Below, one piece after another: positions 24,738 through 37,300 of a DNA stretch of 64,000 nucleotides. The DNA comes from Daphnia carinata. Its lineage: Eukaryota; Arthropoda; Branchiopoda; Diplostraca; Daphniidae. The notes beneath the pieces were generated by a model that saw only the letters and a list, made by a program, of their open reading frames with translations, made no database searches and was not told the origin of the DNA. Every line of letters starts with the position of its first letter. Within the stretch, counting starts at the first letter, position 1. The position numbers and the translations under genes were made by a program. The DNA is taken from the NCBI RefSeq assembly GCF_022539665.2, contig NC_081333.1:1550001-1614000 (forward strand), given 5' to 3'.

Positions 24738-27700
24738 TTTGCTGATTTTTTTTGTTGTTGTTGTCTTTGTGTTGGCTTTCTTCTTCAGTCTGCCAATTGG
24801 GAAGTATCAGATTTGCAGTCGGATGATTAGCTCACCCCACTTTCTTCTCGTTTTTCGAATTCCTCCCGGCTTCCGTCACGGTCGATCTATACACACAAAA
24901 ATCGACTTGGGTTATTCGGTTGCATAATTCCACCTGCTTGTTTCTCAATAATAGAAACGTGTCTTCCCTTTTTTAGTCTAAAGAAAAACAAACCACAATG
25001 TCTAGACAAGAATTCAAGCGATATGAAAGTGAAAAATCGAGAAAGCTTAACGAAATTTTCAAATGGCGTACGAGCTGATGGATTAGAAATTGACTTGTTG
25101 TTTTTCCCGTAATTGTTTTTCTTTTGCCTTCCGTCAGACAGATCTTCCAATACATAATCGGCCAACTTTGATAGATAAAACTGGGAAAGTTCTGCACCAC
25201 CGCAGAGCTTATACCCGAGGAAATGGCCCCATTTCTTTTCCGCTACAATTTACTGCGTAAACAGGCTGGAATTTAAGTTTAAAATGACTAAGTTGCACAT
25301 CACGATCTTTTCGACGGCACGCACAAGTCACGCCAATCGACTATTGATTAGACACGTGCCACTAGTCAAGGATTAAGCGGGCGATTCAAATAATTTCGGT
25401 CGCGGTCTCGATTAGCATCCAGTGAAAAAAAAAAAAAAAGGGGGTTTCACGAAAAGTCACAAATGGGTTAGGTGAACAAATGAAAAAAAAAAAAAAGGCT
25501 TTTGCTGTCCTAATTAAATGATCCCCTATCGTTTTCTGAACCATCTCGACTCATGGGGGTATTTTTCTTTAACCAAAAAATGTTCAACTTTCTTTTATTT
25601 CTCTTTTGCCAAAAGATCGAAAACTTTCTACACGTTTCATCGGGCGATGACGTCTCGGATGGCACACGATAAAAACAAAGAAGATGGAATACCTTATTTT
25701 ATTCCTTGGAATAACATGGCCTATTTGGCATTCAAAAGGAAATGAAGTGACGAGTCACGGGAAATTCCATTTGACTTCCTTTTCTAATTTTTCTTTTCGT
25801 CATCCTCTTTTCACCATTTTAATGTTTTTGTTTCAACATACTCCTAGTTATCTTTTTCCAGATAATTATGTCATTTTTCAAAAGGGATTCATATCCTTTC
25901 CGTCCCCTTTTTTAGTCTTCGTGATTCATCTAGCACAGGAAGGCAACACGGCAGTTAACCCGAGCATCTAACGCTCAATTTGCAATGAGCCTTGTACAAA
26001 CGTTTCCAGGTCGGCACCGATTCGAGGGGTTCGTTATACTTTGTTTGCACAATGTCGTTTTTTTTTCGATTGTGTTCCAAACCACTTCAAAAGACGGCCT
26101 TGGGAGAAGAGGCTCTAGCAGTCATTGACCTGAACTTTATCAAAAAAAGAAGAAGAAGCTACGATAATGGCTTCAAAATGAAGACGTTTTCAAAAATGCG
26201 AACAACGTCCACCTGAAGAAGGTTTGGTATTTCTTTTTCGAAAGAATTCACGTTGGAATGCACCTTTTCTAATGGGTTGACAGTATATATCGCCACGTAA
26301 TAATAATACCGTTGCTTTCCATTCCTTTAGCGGTTCGTGAACACGTACATAATTCGATGCGACACTTGTGTGTGTGTGTGTGTGTGACAGATGGGGAAAG
26401 GTCTGCGCAAACCGTCAAAGAAAAGTTGGCCATCGAATGTCTTCCGAGAAGAACGGCCTCCAGGTTAATTACACCTGACGCCACTTGGAAAAAAAAAACA
26501 ACTTATATTTCCATAACGATCGAGTGAAGGTTAGCGTGCGGCCTCGTTATTTTCCAAGGGTCCTGCTTGTCAACTTGAAGTTGTTTTCGATAGAAGTAGA
26601 ACAACAGTCACGTTACAAGCGTGAAAAAAAAAGAAAACGATCGCAGTGTCATGTTCAGTTGTTGGGTACATAAAAATATGCCAGACCTGTTGACATAACA
26701 TGGCAAAAAATGTTCGAAGATGATGGCCCCTATTACAATTTCGCTACGGATATCGACAGTTCATTGTTCCAGTATACGAAGATATCACTGAAAAATTGAT
26801 GGGCCAGAATTGCTTGGGCTTTCTCATGTTTCCGGGTTGTGTTTCAATGCATATAATGATGGATGAAACAGGAAACCTATGGCTGTGGGAGACTCGGATT
26901 TATACCTGTGTATACACAATCAGTGAAGCAGAGAGCTTCCCCTTCTGGTCATTATAATATTTCTTATAATAGCAAAGCAAACTGGCTATTATTACACTGC
27001 GCATGTGATACACTCTCTATAGGAAAAAGGGGGGTAGGTGTAGGCCAGATGGCTATAAAAGATTCACGACGATGACCAAGAAGGCAGATGGCAACTGCTT
27101 CTCTCGTGTACTTGTTCATTTAAGCTATAAAGATTAAATATGAAAACTGAAACATCAGTCGCTCGTGTGTGACTCCGGATACGAGAACAATATCGTGAAC
27201 AGGAAAGGGACGATTAAAGGAGTTGCTTGTTTTCATCCGTCCAACTGTTGCAATGGAATTAAAAAAAAAAAAAAAAAAAAAAGGGGGAGCAAAGTATGAA
27301 TCAAACAAACCTGTTGCCACAGAAGACGATGATGGTTTTGCACTTGGCGGGCGAATCCCAACTGTCTCCGGTACGCACGTTTCACGCACACACAACACGT
27401 TGCAAGAATCTTTTGAAAATGAACGGAATAAACTCTCACGGTATTTTTGGGGTTTCGTGTTCTGGCGAATTTTTTTTTTTTTTTTGTTGTTTACTTCTTG
27501 CACTAAAAGTCTCACTCGCAACTAACGCAATTTCACATTGGTTACTTGCAAGTAACAGCTGACGGCCAAATTTCAAGTAACGACCGTAGCACTCGTGCAG
27601 GTGGTAATAACTGCAGGGCTCAAAACAGAAAGCGACACCTACACAACGGGAAAACAAAATGTTGATTACAACTGGGCCAGGTGATGTTCGACGTTTGTTG

Positions 27701-30370
27701 CGTACTCACAAGTCAAGAGGCCGTCAAGTCAAACAATGAACGTTGACAAAAACAAAATTGAGAACGGAAGACAAGGAGAGAAGAAAGAAATCGCCATCAA
27801 TGACGTGCGTGCACCGTGTAGCACGTCTGAATAATGCAACAGTCAGTTGATGATGTCATGACGGACATTGGACAACGACACACAGACAAAAAAAAAAAAG
27901 AGACACTTTCACGTGAATTCTGAACGCACTGCAATCACACGATAAGATGATTCAAACTGAACGGACGTTGTGTGACGTTCCTGAGTAGCACTTTTTCTTA
28001 AAATTTTTCCCTAATTAAAAACTAAAGATTTGTCTTGTCGCGAAGACGTTTTAGCGAGCGCGTTGTGTACGGCTCACCACTCGTTCAGGTTTGATCATCA
28101 CAAGTGAAAATTTCGAGCCGAAAAGGAAGAAGAAGAAGAAGAAGAAGGAAAGAAAGGAATAAAAAAGGTAAAATAAAAAAAAAAGCCTCTCAAAAAAAAA
28201 AAAAAAAACCAAAAACAAAATGGAAGACTAAAATTGCCGGAGGCGATCTTTTGCCGTGAGCTCAAGAAGTTGAATGAAGACGGGAAGGAGCGGTGCACCG
28301 GAGAAGGGTCGATTTTTGATGGTTGGCGTTGGCTGGTAAACTGCACAAGAAGAGGAGGAAAAAAAAAAAACAGCAGTTGTCTCTTGGGTTCGTTTCCAAA
28401 TATTCGCTTGGTTCACCAAACTGGCAGGTGGTCGACGCCAATGCGAACGGGTTCTCTTGCCGCTCGTTGAACCACCGTCTCTCAGGTACATGAGGGAAGA
28501 CAATTTTCGAAAGAGGGGGGAGTTGTTTTGAAATAATAATAAAAAAAACTGCTGGTAGGCGGGGTTTGAAGGGAAAAAAAAAGGGAGAATGAAAGAGAGA
28601 CGGAAAGCGCAAAAATACAATTTAGAAAAAACATTAAATTATGGGGGAAAACGTCTGCAAAGTCCGGAGTGTTTGAGAAAGAAAAAAAAAACATACCTGG
28701 AAAGAGGCGCTTGTGTGTACGTTTTCTAAAATTCTAATACGAGTCATTGCTCTTTGTACAGTCAGCCAACATGTTTAGAATAGACTTGACCTGAACGGGA
28801 GAGAGTCAGATGACCAGTCACACCTGAATTACCTGTTGTCCGTACCCACACACCGTCCATCCATAAGTTGGTACACTCGTAGAACCAGAGCGCGAGACCG
28901 TGAAAAGAAATCATTTTTTCTTTTGGAAATATGTGATTGCAATCATTTGTGCATTCACAAAGTTCCATAGCTAGGTGAAAGAGAAAGGTATGGACTAGGC
29001 TCCCTTTTTTAATGTGTTTTTTTTTATACCTCACCTACGTCATATGGTTTATCATTTTGAAATTCTGAAGGTTACAACAGGTGGTCATGGTCTCACGCTA
29101 TCTCGCATGCGAGATCCCATTCAAATGCTTTTTTCTTTTACCTAATCGTTTTGATTATACCTGAAATCTTTGCTTGAAGAAAAAAAAATCTCAGCTTCCA
29201 GTGAACAAAAACGCTGTCCTTTTTTTTTTTGTTATTGCGTTCCTTTTTATTCTACTTTTGAATGAGGGATCGCAGAGATTAACCTCAGATGATTACATAG
29301 TTCAAAAATTTCAAAAATAAAAATGTGAAGGGCCATTACAAATCTTTTCATTTTTTTGGAGTATTATTTACATTCTTTTTTCTCTTTCTTCTAGACGTGT
29401 GTGTGTGTGTAAAGGGAAAACTAGTCTCAGAAAAAAAAAAATAACGGATGAACGTGAATGGAGGAATGTCGACAGACATCGTGTGCGAAAACAATGCTGG
29501 TACTCACGAACCGCTTCCGGCAGCTAAACTAGGACAGTGTGTACACACTAAAACCAAAAATCTGAGTAATAGAATGAAAAATCTAAGATGGCAGCAAAAC
29601 TTAAATAGCTATAGGCAAATGCAATAATAGGGATCTTTCTGTTCCCGTTTTGCTATTGGAATTCTTCGAAGGGGAGCCGGGGTAAGACGTGGGAAAGTGC
29701 ACTGAGATGAGTAGAAAAAATTGCCAGAAGGAATTTGAACAAAACAAAAAAGAAAATGGAAGTCACATAGGCGGATGAAAGTGGGGGGTGGGACATCTGG
29801 CCTACACCGGATGTGGGCGCGATCCGAAAGGGACCGTATATACGCAGCGCGGCAAAATAAGAAACGAACAGGTAGAATAAAAAAAAGAGTGGGAGGCTAC
29901 AATATTTCCTTTCGTCGTGTACGTGGTAGCAATGCTTGTGAAAAAGAAGAAGAAGAAGAAGAAGAAGAAAAAGGCGAAAGAATAAGAAGAAGGAATGAAG
30001 AAGAAAAAAAAATGGAGAACCCCCAACGGCTATCAGCGCAAGCAAGTCTGACAGTCGCTTGCTCGTTATAGTACATCGCTGGTGTTTGTGTGAGAATCTC
30101 CTACTCGCATTCGCTTCTCATTCCGCCAACAGCTCGCAACATAGATTGCACCTCCGACACGCCAAAAAAGCTCAGGGTAACGAAGGGTAAGTAATGTTTA
30201 ACATTAAACATCATTTTCTGAATATCTGAGGTGATAAAAGTTGAACGAAAATTGGGATGAGGGTAACAGTTCGTCGGCCTTTTAAATCTCCCTATCGACT
30301 GATTACACATCGCCATCCTTTTTATTTTTGTTTATTGTTTCTCAGTTGACCCTGCCGAAGAGGCAGAGAA
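24738..30370. promoter_or_regulatory. Divergent intergenic region between the two ABCG genes
   Basis: About 5.6 kb separates the two start codons and should hold both promoters. The last 25 bases (30346-30370) follow an acceptor-like TTTCTCAG and look like 5' UTR of the plus gene, with an in-frame TGA just upstream of its ATG. The rest is A/T-rich, with many homopolymers, (TG)n at 26367-26386, (GAA)n-like purine tracts near 28125-28147 and 29944-29971, and low-complexity open frames that look like noise. I see no other gene. Confidence 0.55.
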
Positions 30371-33230
30371 ATGTCACGACTTCACGTTACCAACGACTAC
30401 GTGCTAGAACTCAACAATGTCTATCACGCAGGACAGGTAGATTTTTCAATGTTCTTGTGCATAAACACAATTATTATCTCTTCTTTTCTTTTGTTTTCTC
30501 TCGTTATCCTAAACAAAACACAAAACAGATGGAGGCCTCAACATGTTTGGAGAAGATGGTCGGCAATAGCTCAGTGGGCGTCGTGTTGAAGGACGTTTCC
30601 CTGGAGGTGCACGGAGGAGAGTTAATGGCCGTCCTCGGCTCTAAAGGTATTACATGACACGCAGATGTTAGATTTATCGTTTGCGCTTCAGATTGAAATC
30701 TATACGACTTGCACGATGGCGTCAGAAGGTCTCGCTTTGTTGATTTCTATCCCGCAAGTCGAATAAAAAAGAGAGAGAAGGTGTAACGAGGGATCCGCAA
30801 ACAACAGCCGACGGGCATTCGTGACGATTACGTATCCTCGTTCCGGTCTGCTTATTTAGCCAATGACGAGATCCTTACGAAATCGGCTCATCATCGTAGA
30901 AAGCGAGGCATCAAAAGAACGAAGGGGAAAACAAAAAAAAAAATATTCTTTTTTAGTTCAGAGAAATTTTCGTTGAGCGCATCGCTTGAGATGGGCGACC
31001 GCTTATTAGCATTTAAAAACGATGATGGATGTCTGTTTAATCATGCTTTTAGCTTTCGCTTTAATGAAGTGAAACTGAATATGAAATAGTCGATGTTTAA
31101 TATTAAAAAGAAAAAGAACATTTGCGTTTTGGTTTCAGGTAGCGGCAAGAAAACGCTGCTGGATGTGATCGCCCGCCGGGCGCAAGGACCAACTCGCGGT
31201 CAAATTCTGTTGAACGGGGTAACATTTCTTTTCGTTTCGATTTATCGATTTGCTCTGCGTGTTTTTTCTATCGTTTTTGTTCATTGACTTCGAACAGGTT
31301 CCCATGTCGATGCGCTTGTTCCAGGACAGTTGCGCTTACGTTGGCCGCAAATGCCATCTTTTAGAAGGACTGACTACTAAACAAACTCTGTACTACGCTG
31401 CCCATCTTACCATAGGTGAAAAATAAATCATAACGAGTAAAAAAAAAAAAAAAACAGGGCATTGAAATATGCGCATAATGTATTGCCCAACATTTCGAAA
31501 CATTAAACGAAACTGATTTTCATTTTTCATCGTAGGTTCCAAAGTGTCCAGCTATGTCAAATCGACTCGAGTGAAACAGGTTATGGCCGACCTGGCTTTG
31601 ATTCACGTTGCGAATCACGGCGTTCACTCCCTCAACCAGAGCGAATACAGACGACTGGCCATTGGCATTCAATTGGTAATCCTGTTTATTAAATTTTTCA
31701 AGTTCGAACTTTGCCTTTTGATTTATCTTTTTTTGCTTCTCGTTTGTAACCGTTCAAGCTACGAGATCCGGTTGTTATCTTGCTGGACGAGCCAACGGGC
31801 GACCTGGACCCACTACACACATACATGGTTGTGTCGATCCTATCAAATCACGCCAAAAAGTACAACCGAATCGTCGTCCTCAGTACGGAAAAGCCCCGAT
31901 CAGACATTTTCCCATTTCTGGATCGGGTGACTTACCTTTGCTTGGGAGACGTCGTTTATACGGGCGCCACGCGCATGATGTTGGATTACTTCCGCCACCT
32001 GGGATTCCCCTGTCCGGAATTGGAAAATCCGCTCATGTTTTACCTGTGTTTGTCCACGGTAGATCGACGCAGCCAGGAGCGGTTCCTGGAATCCAGCAAT
32101 CAGATTGCCGCTTTGGTAGACAAATTTCGAATGGAAGGGCGGCCGTTCCGCAAGTGCGCCGTCTCCTACGCCGATCAAATGGAAACGGAACATCGGTTGC
32201 CTTTGACAGCCTACGGACGGCCAACGACGACGCAAGTGCTGACCAATCTCATGTCACGCGAATGGGCCGTCCTCTGGAATTGCGGATCGCCCATTGGGCG
32301 TGGCCAATTCTTTCTTCGTTTGCTCCTCCTGCCCGTCTTCTTTTTCCTCCTGTGGATCTTCTACTACGAATTACCACTAAACCAACAATCATACGCTTCA
32401 CGGAACGGACTCCTCTACAGTTGCCTGGCCGGCACCATGTTCCTCTCGGTCGCATCGACTGTGGCCGTTCATCCGGCGTTGCGGACGCGCTACTACCAAG
32501 AATCGAGGGACGGACTCTACTTCGGGCCGTCGTTTATCCTCGCTCGCAGTTTGGCCTCGTTGCCTTTGTCGATGATGACGGTAGCGGCCGGATCAGCCAT
32601 CATCTACTTCGGCATGCCCATATCGACGAATCCGTTCCAGTACCTGCTATTCGGCTCAACTCTGTGGGCCGTTCACTACTTCATGGAACAGCAAACGATG
32701 GCTCTACTGATGCTTGTCAAAAGCTCTTTCAACGCAGCGCTGACTTCCCTATTCCTCGGCATTGTCTACCTGAATGTGGGCAGTGCTATGGTCCGCGCTG
32801 TACCTGGATTGCCGGATTACCTTTATTATCTCACGTACGTCACTCAGTCCCGTTACGCCGCTGCCGTTTTAAATGAACAGCATTTTCGCAATTTCTCGTC
32901 GTTACCGTCCGTCCTTAATTCGACTCTGTCCATCCCGTGCCCTTCCGGAACCACCTTCTCTAATTATGGTAAAAAAAAAAATTCACAAGTTTAATCGTTT
33001 TTTTCTTTCCTTTATTTCCTAATTTGTTTGAAATAGGCTGTCGCTATTCCAACGGAACCCACTATCTGATGGAGCGTTACCACCTGACGCACCCGCCGTA
33101 CGACGATGATCTGCGTTTTTGGCTCAACTTTGGGCTCAACTTTCTCTTCACTGGGGCCATGTTCTTTGCAAACATCATTTTGCACATTGTACCGCTACCG
33201 GCCTTTGTTAAATCAAAGTTCCGCGGTTGA
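30371..33230 (+). CDS. ABCG5-like half-transporter, 641 aa
   Basis: Exons are 30371-30436, 30529-30646, 31139-31218, 31298-31415, 31536-31675, 31759-32968 and 33037-33230 (1926 nt, in frame). The start is backed by an in-frame TGA eight codons upstream. The nucleotide-binding domain has Walker A LGSKGSGKKTLLD, where the lysine is present but the following Ser/Thr is Lys. The signature is degenerate (SLNQSEYRRLAIG) and Walker B is canonical (VILLDEPTGDLD). The H-loop region reads LSTEKPRSDIF, so the usual IHQP histidine is Glu. The C-terminal half carries six TM segments with a Cys-containing extracellular loop before the last one (SIPCPSGTTFSNYG). Length and order are normal for an ABCG half-transporter. 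It lies head to head with the ABCG8-like gene and is probably its heterodimer partner at a membrane, moving a sterol or cuticular lipid; the substrate is inference. Confidence 0.9.
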
Positions 33231-33355
33231 TCCTTCTCCACATTGACGCGATATATCATATATTATTTTGATCGCCTTTTGTAAAGGACGTATTACTGTA
33301 CAAAAATGAATGTCTGTTTATACATGTATTATTACCATAATTATTATACACGAAA

Positions 33356-33361
33356 ATTAAA
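33356..33361 (+). terminator. Possible polyadenylation signal ATTAAA
   Basis: ATTAAA lies about 125 nt after the stop codon of the ABCG5-like gene, directly before the tandem duplication. It is a common variant signal, but in A/T-rich DNA it could be chance. Confidence 0.3.
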
Positions 33362-33367
33362 AACTGA

Positions 33368-33427
33368 TTCATTAACGTTCATATCGTTCTTGCAGAGTTC
33401 ATTAACGTTCATATCGTTCTTGCAGAG
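33368..33427 (+). repeat. Perfect 30-bp tandem duplication (2 copies)
   Basis: The unit beginning TTCATTAACG and ending CTTGCAGAG occurs twice with no mismatch (33368-33397 and 33398-33427), just past the possible poly(A) signal of the ABCG5-like gene. Perfect identity suggests a recent event. Confidence 0.95.
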
Positions 33428-34320
33428 TTTATCACGCGGAATACAAGTCAATGCTTTGTATTTCAAACGGGTACAGCATTGAAATACGAAAGACGTAACG
33501 ACACACGTATAAGAAACAGTAAAAGGTATTTTTTTTTTCTGAAAGAGGACACACATGTGCGCCCAGATGTCGTCATACTCGCCTATTATTCTCAGACATA
33601 CATTCGTTTTTTTTTTCTTCTCGATTTAAGAAACATTTGGTGAATGTTTAAAAATCTTGCCTATTTTTCATACATGGTAGATTGCACTCAGTTAATGTGG
33701 TAATAACAGCTAATAACAGGACTTTTTGAATGTTTTTTCTTGGAATGGTGATTTAGCATGTTCCCTTCTTGCTTTTTTCTGTCAGTTTTAGAAAAGATGC
33801 TAGACGAAAATATGTTACATACACACACGCCCAAACACGCACATACACACATAGAACACTATTAATAATTATTAGTTTTTAAAGAATGCAGTACCCATCG
33901 TTTCGCTTTTTCAAAAAGAAAAGCTTTGACATATTTTTGCATCAATGAATCAGCTCAAGGATATCCACTTCCAGGCGGATGCTTCATACTCGCATCAAAA
34001 AAAAAAAAATATATAACTACTATTAGCACAGTGGGAGAGAGAGGGGGGGGGCATTATTATTTTAGTTATTTGATATTATGGAAATCTGAAATCGACAATC
34101 ACGACTACGCAGGAAAAAGGGTGTAACGAAAGAAATGCCAACACGAGTATAGACGATGTTAGGCGTTCTTTTCTCGGGTATTAATTGCAGGAACGTGTTT
34201 TTTAAAACAATAATAAAAATAATTATTATTATAGGGAAATTAGGTCTGTCGGTATATAAGTTGGAATACAAATTATTAAATGGTCTGGAATGCGGGAAGG
34301 TTGGTTTCTCTATTTGGTTC

Positions 34321-34326
34321 TTTATT
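34321..34326 (-). terminator. Polyadenylation signal AATAAA
   Basis: TTTATT on the plus strand reads AATAAA on the minus strand, 53 nt after the GIPC stop codon. A second copy overlaps the stop codon itself at 34378-34383. Confidence 0.4.
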
Positions 34327-34378
34327 GTTTTGTCTTCTTCTTCTCTTGGTCTCCATTTTCTTATATAGTCACGAGTTT

Positions 34379-37300
34379 TTATTTCCTTAATCGGCCGGCT
34401 TTGGCGTCCGTGATGGCGCCCCACAGTTCGAAAATGAAGTCATCGGTGAAGCCGAAAGCTTCTAGGTCGGAGTTGTCGATGGCTTCGGCGAAATCCATGG
34501 TATTTGTCTTCTCCTGGCCCATCTCCCATATTTGGGTTGCTGTTCATGCATTTATTTTTTGGAGAAAATAAAAACATTTTTAAACTTGAAATAAATAATA
34601 ATTTAATCATTTTTAAATGAATTACCCAAGTCTGCGTCGTTGATGCCCATGAAACTCTCCAAGAGGCTGTTGATTTTTTCAACTGCTGCTTCAACTACGC
34701 TATCAGGCTGCATTAGAAAAAAAGGGGACGTATAAACAATGATTCAATAAAAGACCCAATAACATTTCGTTGGGATTTATTGTTTAATGGTTAGTTAGGT
34801 TCAATTTTTTTTAAAGTTCCCATTTTAACTTTAGTGATTCTCAATGGCCACCCGTGTCGATTATGGGAAATTTCCCTTCATTTTACTGCAAAAATTGTAT
34901 TTTTTTCTATAGTCCTTCTTCTTTTCCATTTTAGGAAGGAAAACCACAACGGATCCATCCACCACCTAAAACTCCCAGCCTTTTTTTTTTTTTTAATATC
35001 TATTCATTCTCTCGTTACTCCTTTTCGTTCCTCATTTCTTCTCTTTCATCGTTCTCTTGCTCCCGGTAAAATAAAATAAAAAATACAACTAAAGTGCGTT
35101 AACACTGGCAATAGCCAGAAATATAATAGGGAGATAACAAGAAAGAACAGCGTGAAGGCCACGCTTGGAAGTCTTCGTCTATGCCACCCTCTGAGGTCTA
35201 TTATTACAGTATGTATTTTTCTTTTCTTTTTTAACGGCCGAATAACGAATCACCGTCCAGTGCCCCCTTTTCCCTCGAATGATCATCGTGACATTAAATT
35301 CTCAGTTCCAGGGAACCGAAGGAAAAATACCTCTAAAATAAAAATGAAATTGTTCAATCAATAATACTCACAGCTTCTTCCACACGAGCTGGCCCGTTAG
35401 CTCGTAGACGTAGTGTCTCTTTGCCAGAACCGTACGATTTCTTGGCCGTTCCAGGATTCGTTCTGGGTCCAATGTTGGCTACGACATTTGAATTTTCATT
35501 TCCAGAGGGTAGACATAGAAAAATGGAAATTAAAAATTAAAACTTATTCAGAAGACGCGTAGTCTCGTTTTTTTTTCAAGAGATGGTAACATTCGATAAG
35601 ATCGGGGGCCTCATTTGAAAACTAAAAAAGGAGAATTACAGAATCCGGCCTGGAGGGGTTCGACGAGCCGCATAATGAAAGTGGTGCCTTTCGGGATGTC
35701 CTTCAGCATCTTGGCCACCTCGTAGTGACGGCATCCCACCAAACTGGTTTGATCGATACGCTCAATGTGGTCACCGACCTTTTAAGTATTTCAAAATTTG
35801 CATATGAGTTACACATAAAAACAAAAATGGCTTCTACTTTTCTTTGTGTTTGTTGCACCATTACGTCAGCAATGAATTGTATATACAAAATTCAATTACA
35901 ATCTGTCACCCTCGATTGTTTCTTAGATCATTGTTGCATGTACTGTTGAACCTCTTGTTGATCAAAAATGCGAACAAAAGATAGCTATCAAACAGACGTG
36001 CATACTAGACAACAATTTAAAACAGGTTCGTAAGAAGCCGTTAGCTAATTTCCAATAAAACAAGCAAACTGGAACATCGGAATTCATCGGGAAGGAAAAA
36101 GAAATGATAATCACGTCCGAGTTTTACGTAACTACACGTGTGTCGCTACCGAACCAAACGTGTAGGACACAAACAAAATAAGAAAATAGCTTTTAAACTA
36201 CCGCTTTTGAAAAGGAATGTGTAGATATCGTTCTAATCCACCGCTGTTAAAATGCCTAAATACCAAGGCTGAACCTTGAGGAGGGGAAAGAAAGGAAAAA
36301 CAAAACTCGGTAAAAAAAGCCATCGTGATAACGAAATCCCACCCCAAATCTTCACGGTCCGATTGCTCAATTGCCGTGGGTTTTCAAAACGTAGATTATG
36401 CGGCATTCAACGATATCATATTGACGTCATCGCAGCTTGAGCGTTCACGTGCCTCGACATGTCGGGCATTTTGGGTCTACCGTTTTTCTATTTAGGTCAC
36501 AAGGTTGCTATGAGAACAATACTTACATTGATGTATTTCATTCTGTCGATGATGCTGCCTTCTTTGATGCGTTTAATGAAAGCGTAGCCGGCCCCGTTAT
36601 CGGTGATAGTCAAACCAAGGGCGTCTTCACTTTTCGTAATTTCAATTTCCTTTGGTCGTCCTGTTTTGTTTTCAATAAACAATTGATCAACGTTCAACTG
36701 TTGACATTGAAACTTCTTTTTACCTTTTCTGTGAGCGAAAATGAAGTCGTCGAGCCCGATTTGTCCGCCAAGCAACTTGTTCATGTCGACTTTGTGGGTG
36801 TTGAGCGTGCAGAAAAGGATCTGTTAAAATACATGCGCACCTTTATTTAATGGAAACTCGTGCGTCAATCACACATAACCCTCGCAAAATACCGCGAATA
36901 GGACGAAGCATTAACCTTTAGACGCCCTGTAGGCTAATTGCATTTTAGACAGTATATCCACAGGTATGGGTTAGCAACAATCTGATTACCATTTCAGTTT
37001 GTTTCTTACACTCCACCCTCATTCTCAGCGCCGACTGTTTGGAAAACTGCCCAATGGAGAGAGAAACAAATGAAGGATGACTTCGATGGCGTCGTTAAAT
37101 CGATGCCAGTAGGGGAGAAGGAACGAAGACTAAAAACGATTCAGGGCAAACAGGTAACAAGAAAAAGAAATACTATTCCACGCTTGCAGCGTCAAAACTT
37201 TGGGCTGACCGAAGCCACGTAAAAGCGGAAGAAGACTCGCAGTTTAAATGTATTTGAAAAGGAAACGAAAAAAAAGAAGCCTTTTACAGGCCTAAATCCT

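Larger units (their letters stand above)
33231..34378. other. Convergent intergenic region
   Basis: This is the 3' ends of the plus ABCG5-like gene and the minus GIPC gene. It contains a 30-bp tandem duplication (33368-33427), (CA)-rich sequence near 33820-33850 and A/T runs. No gene is seen. Confidence 0.6.

Noticed and set aside
28098-28620. Several overlapping open frames rich in Phe, Ser or Lys
   Set aside because: Low-complexity translation of purine tracts in the divergent ABCG spacer.
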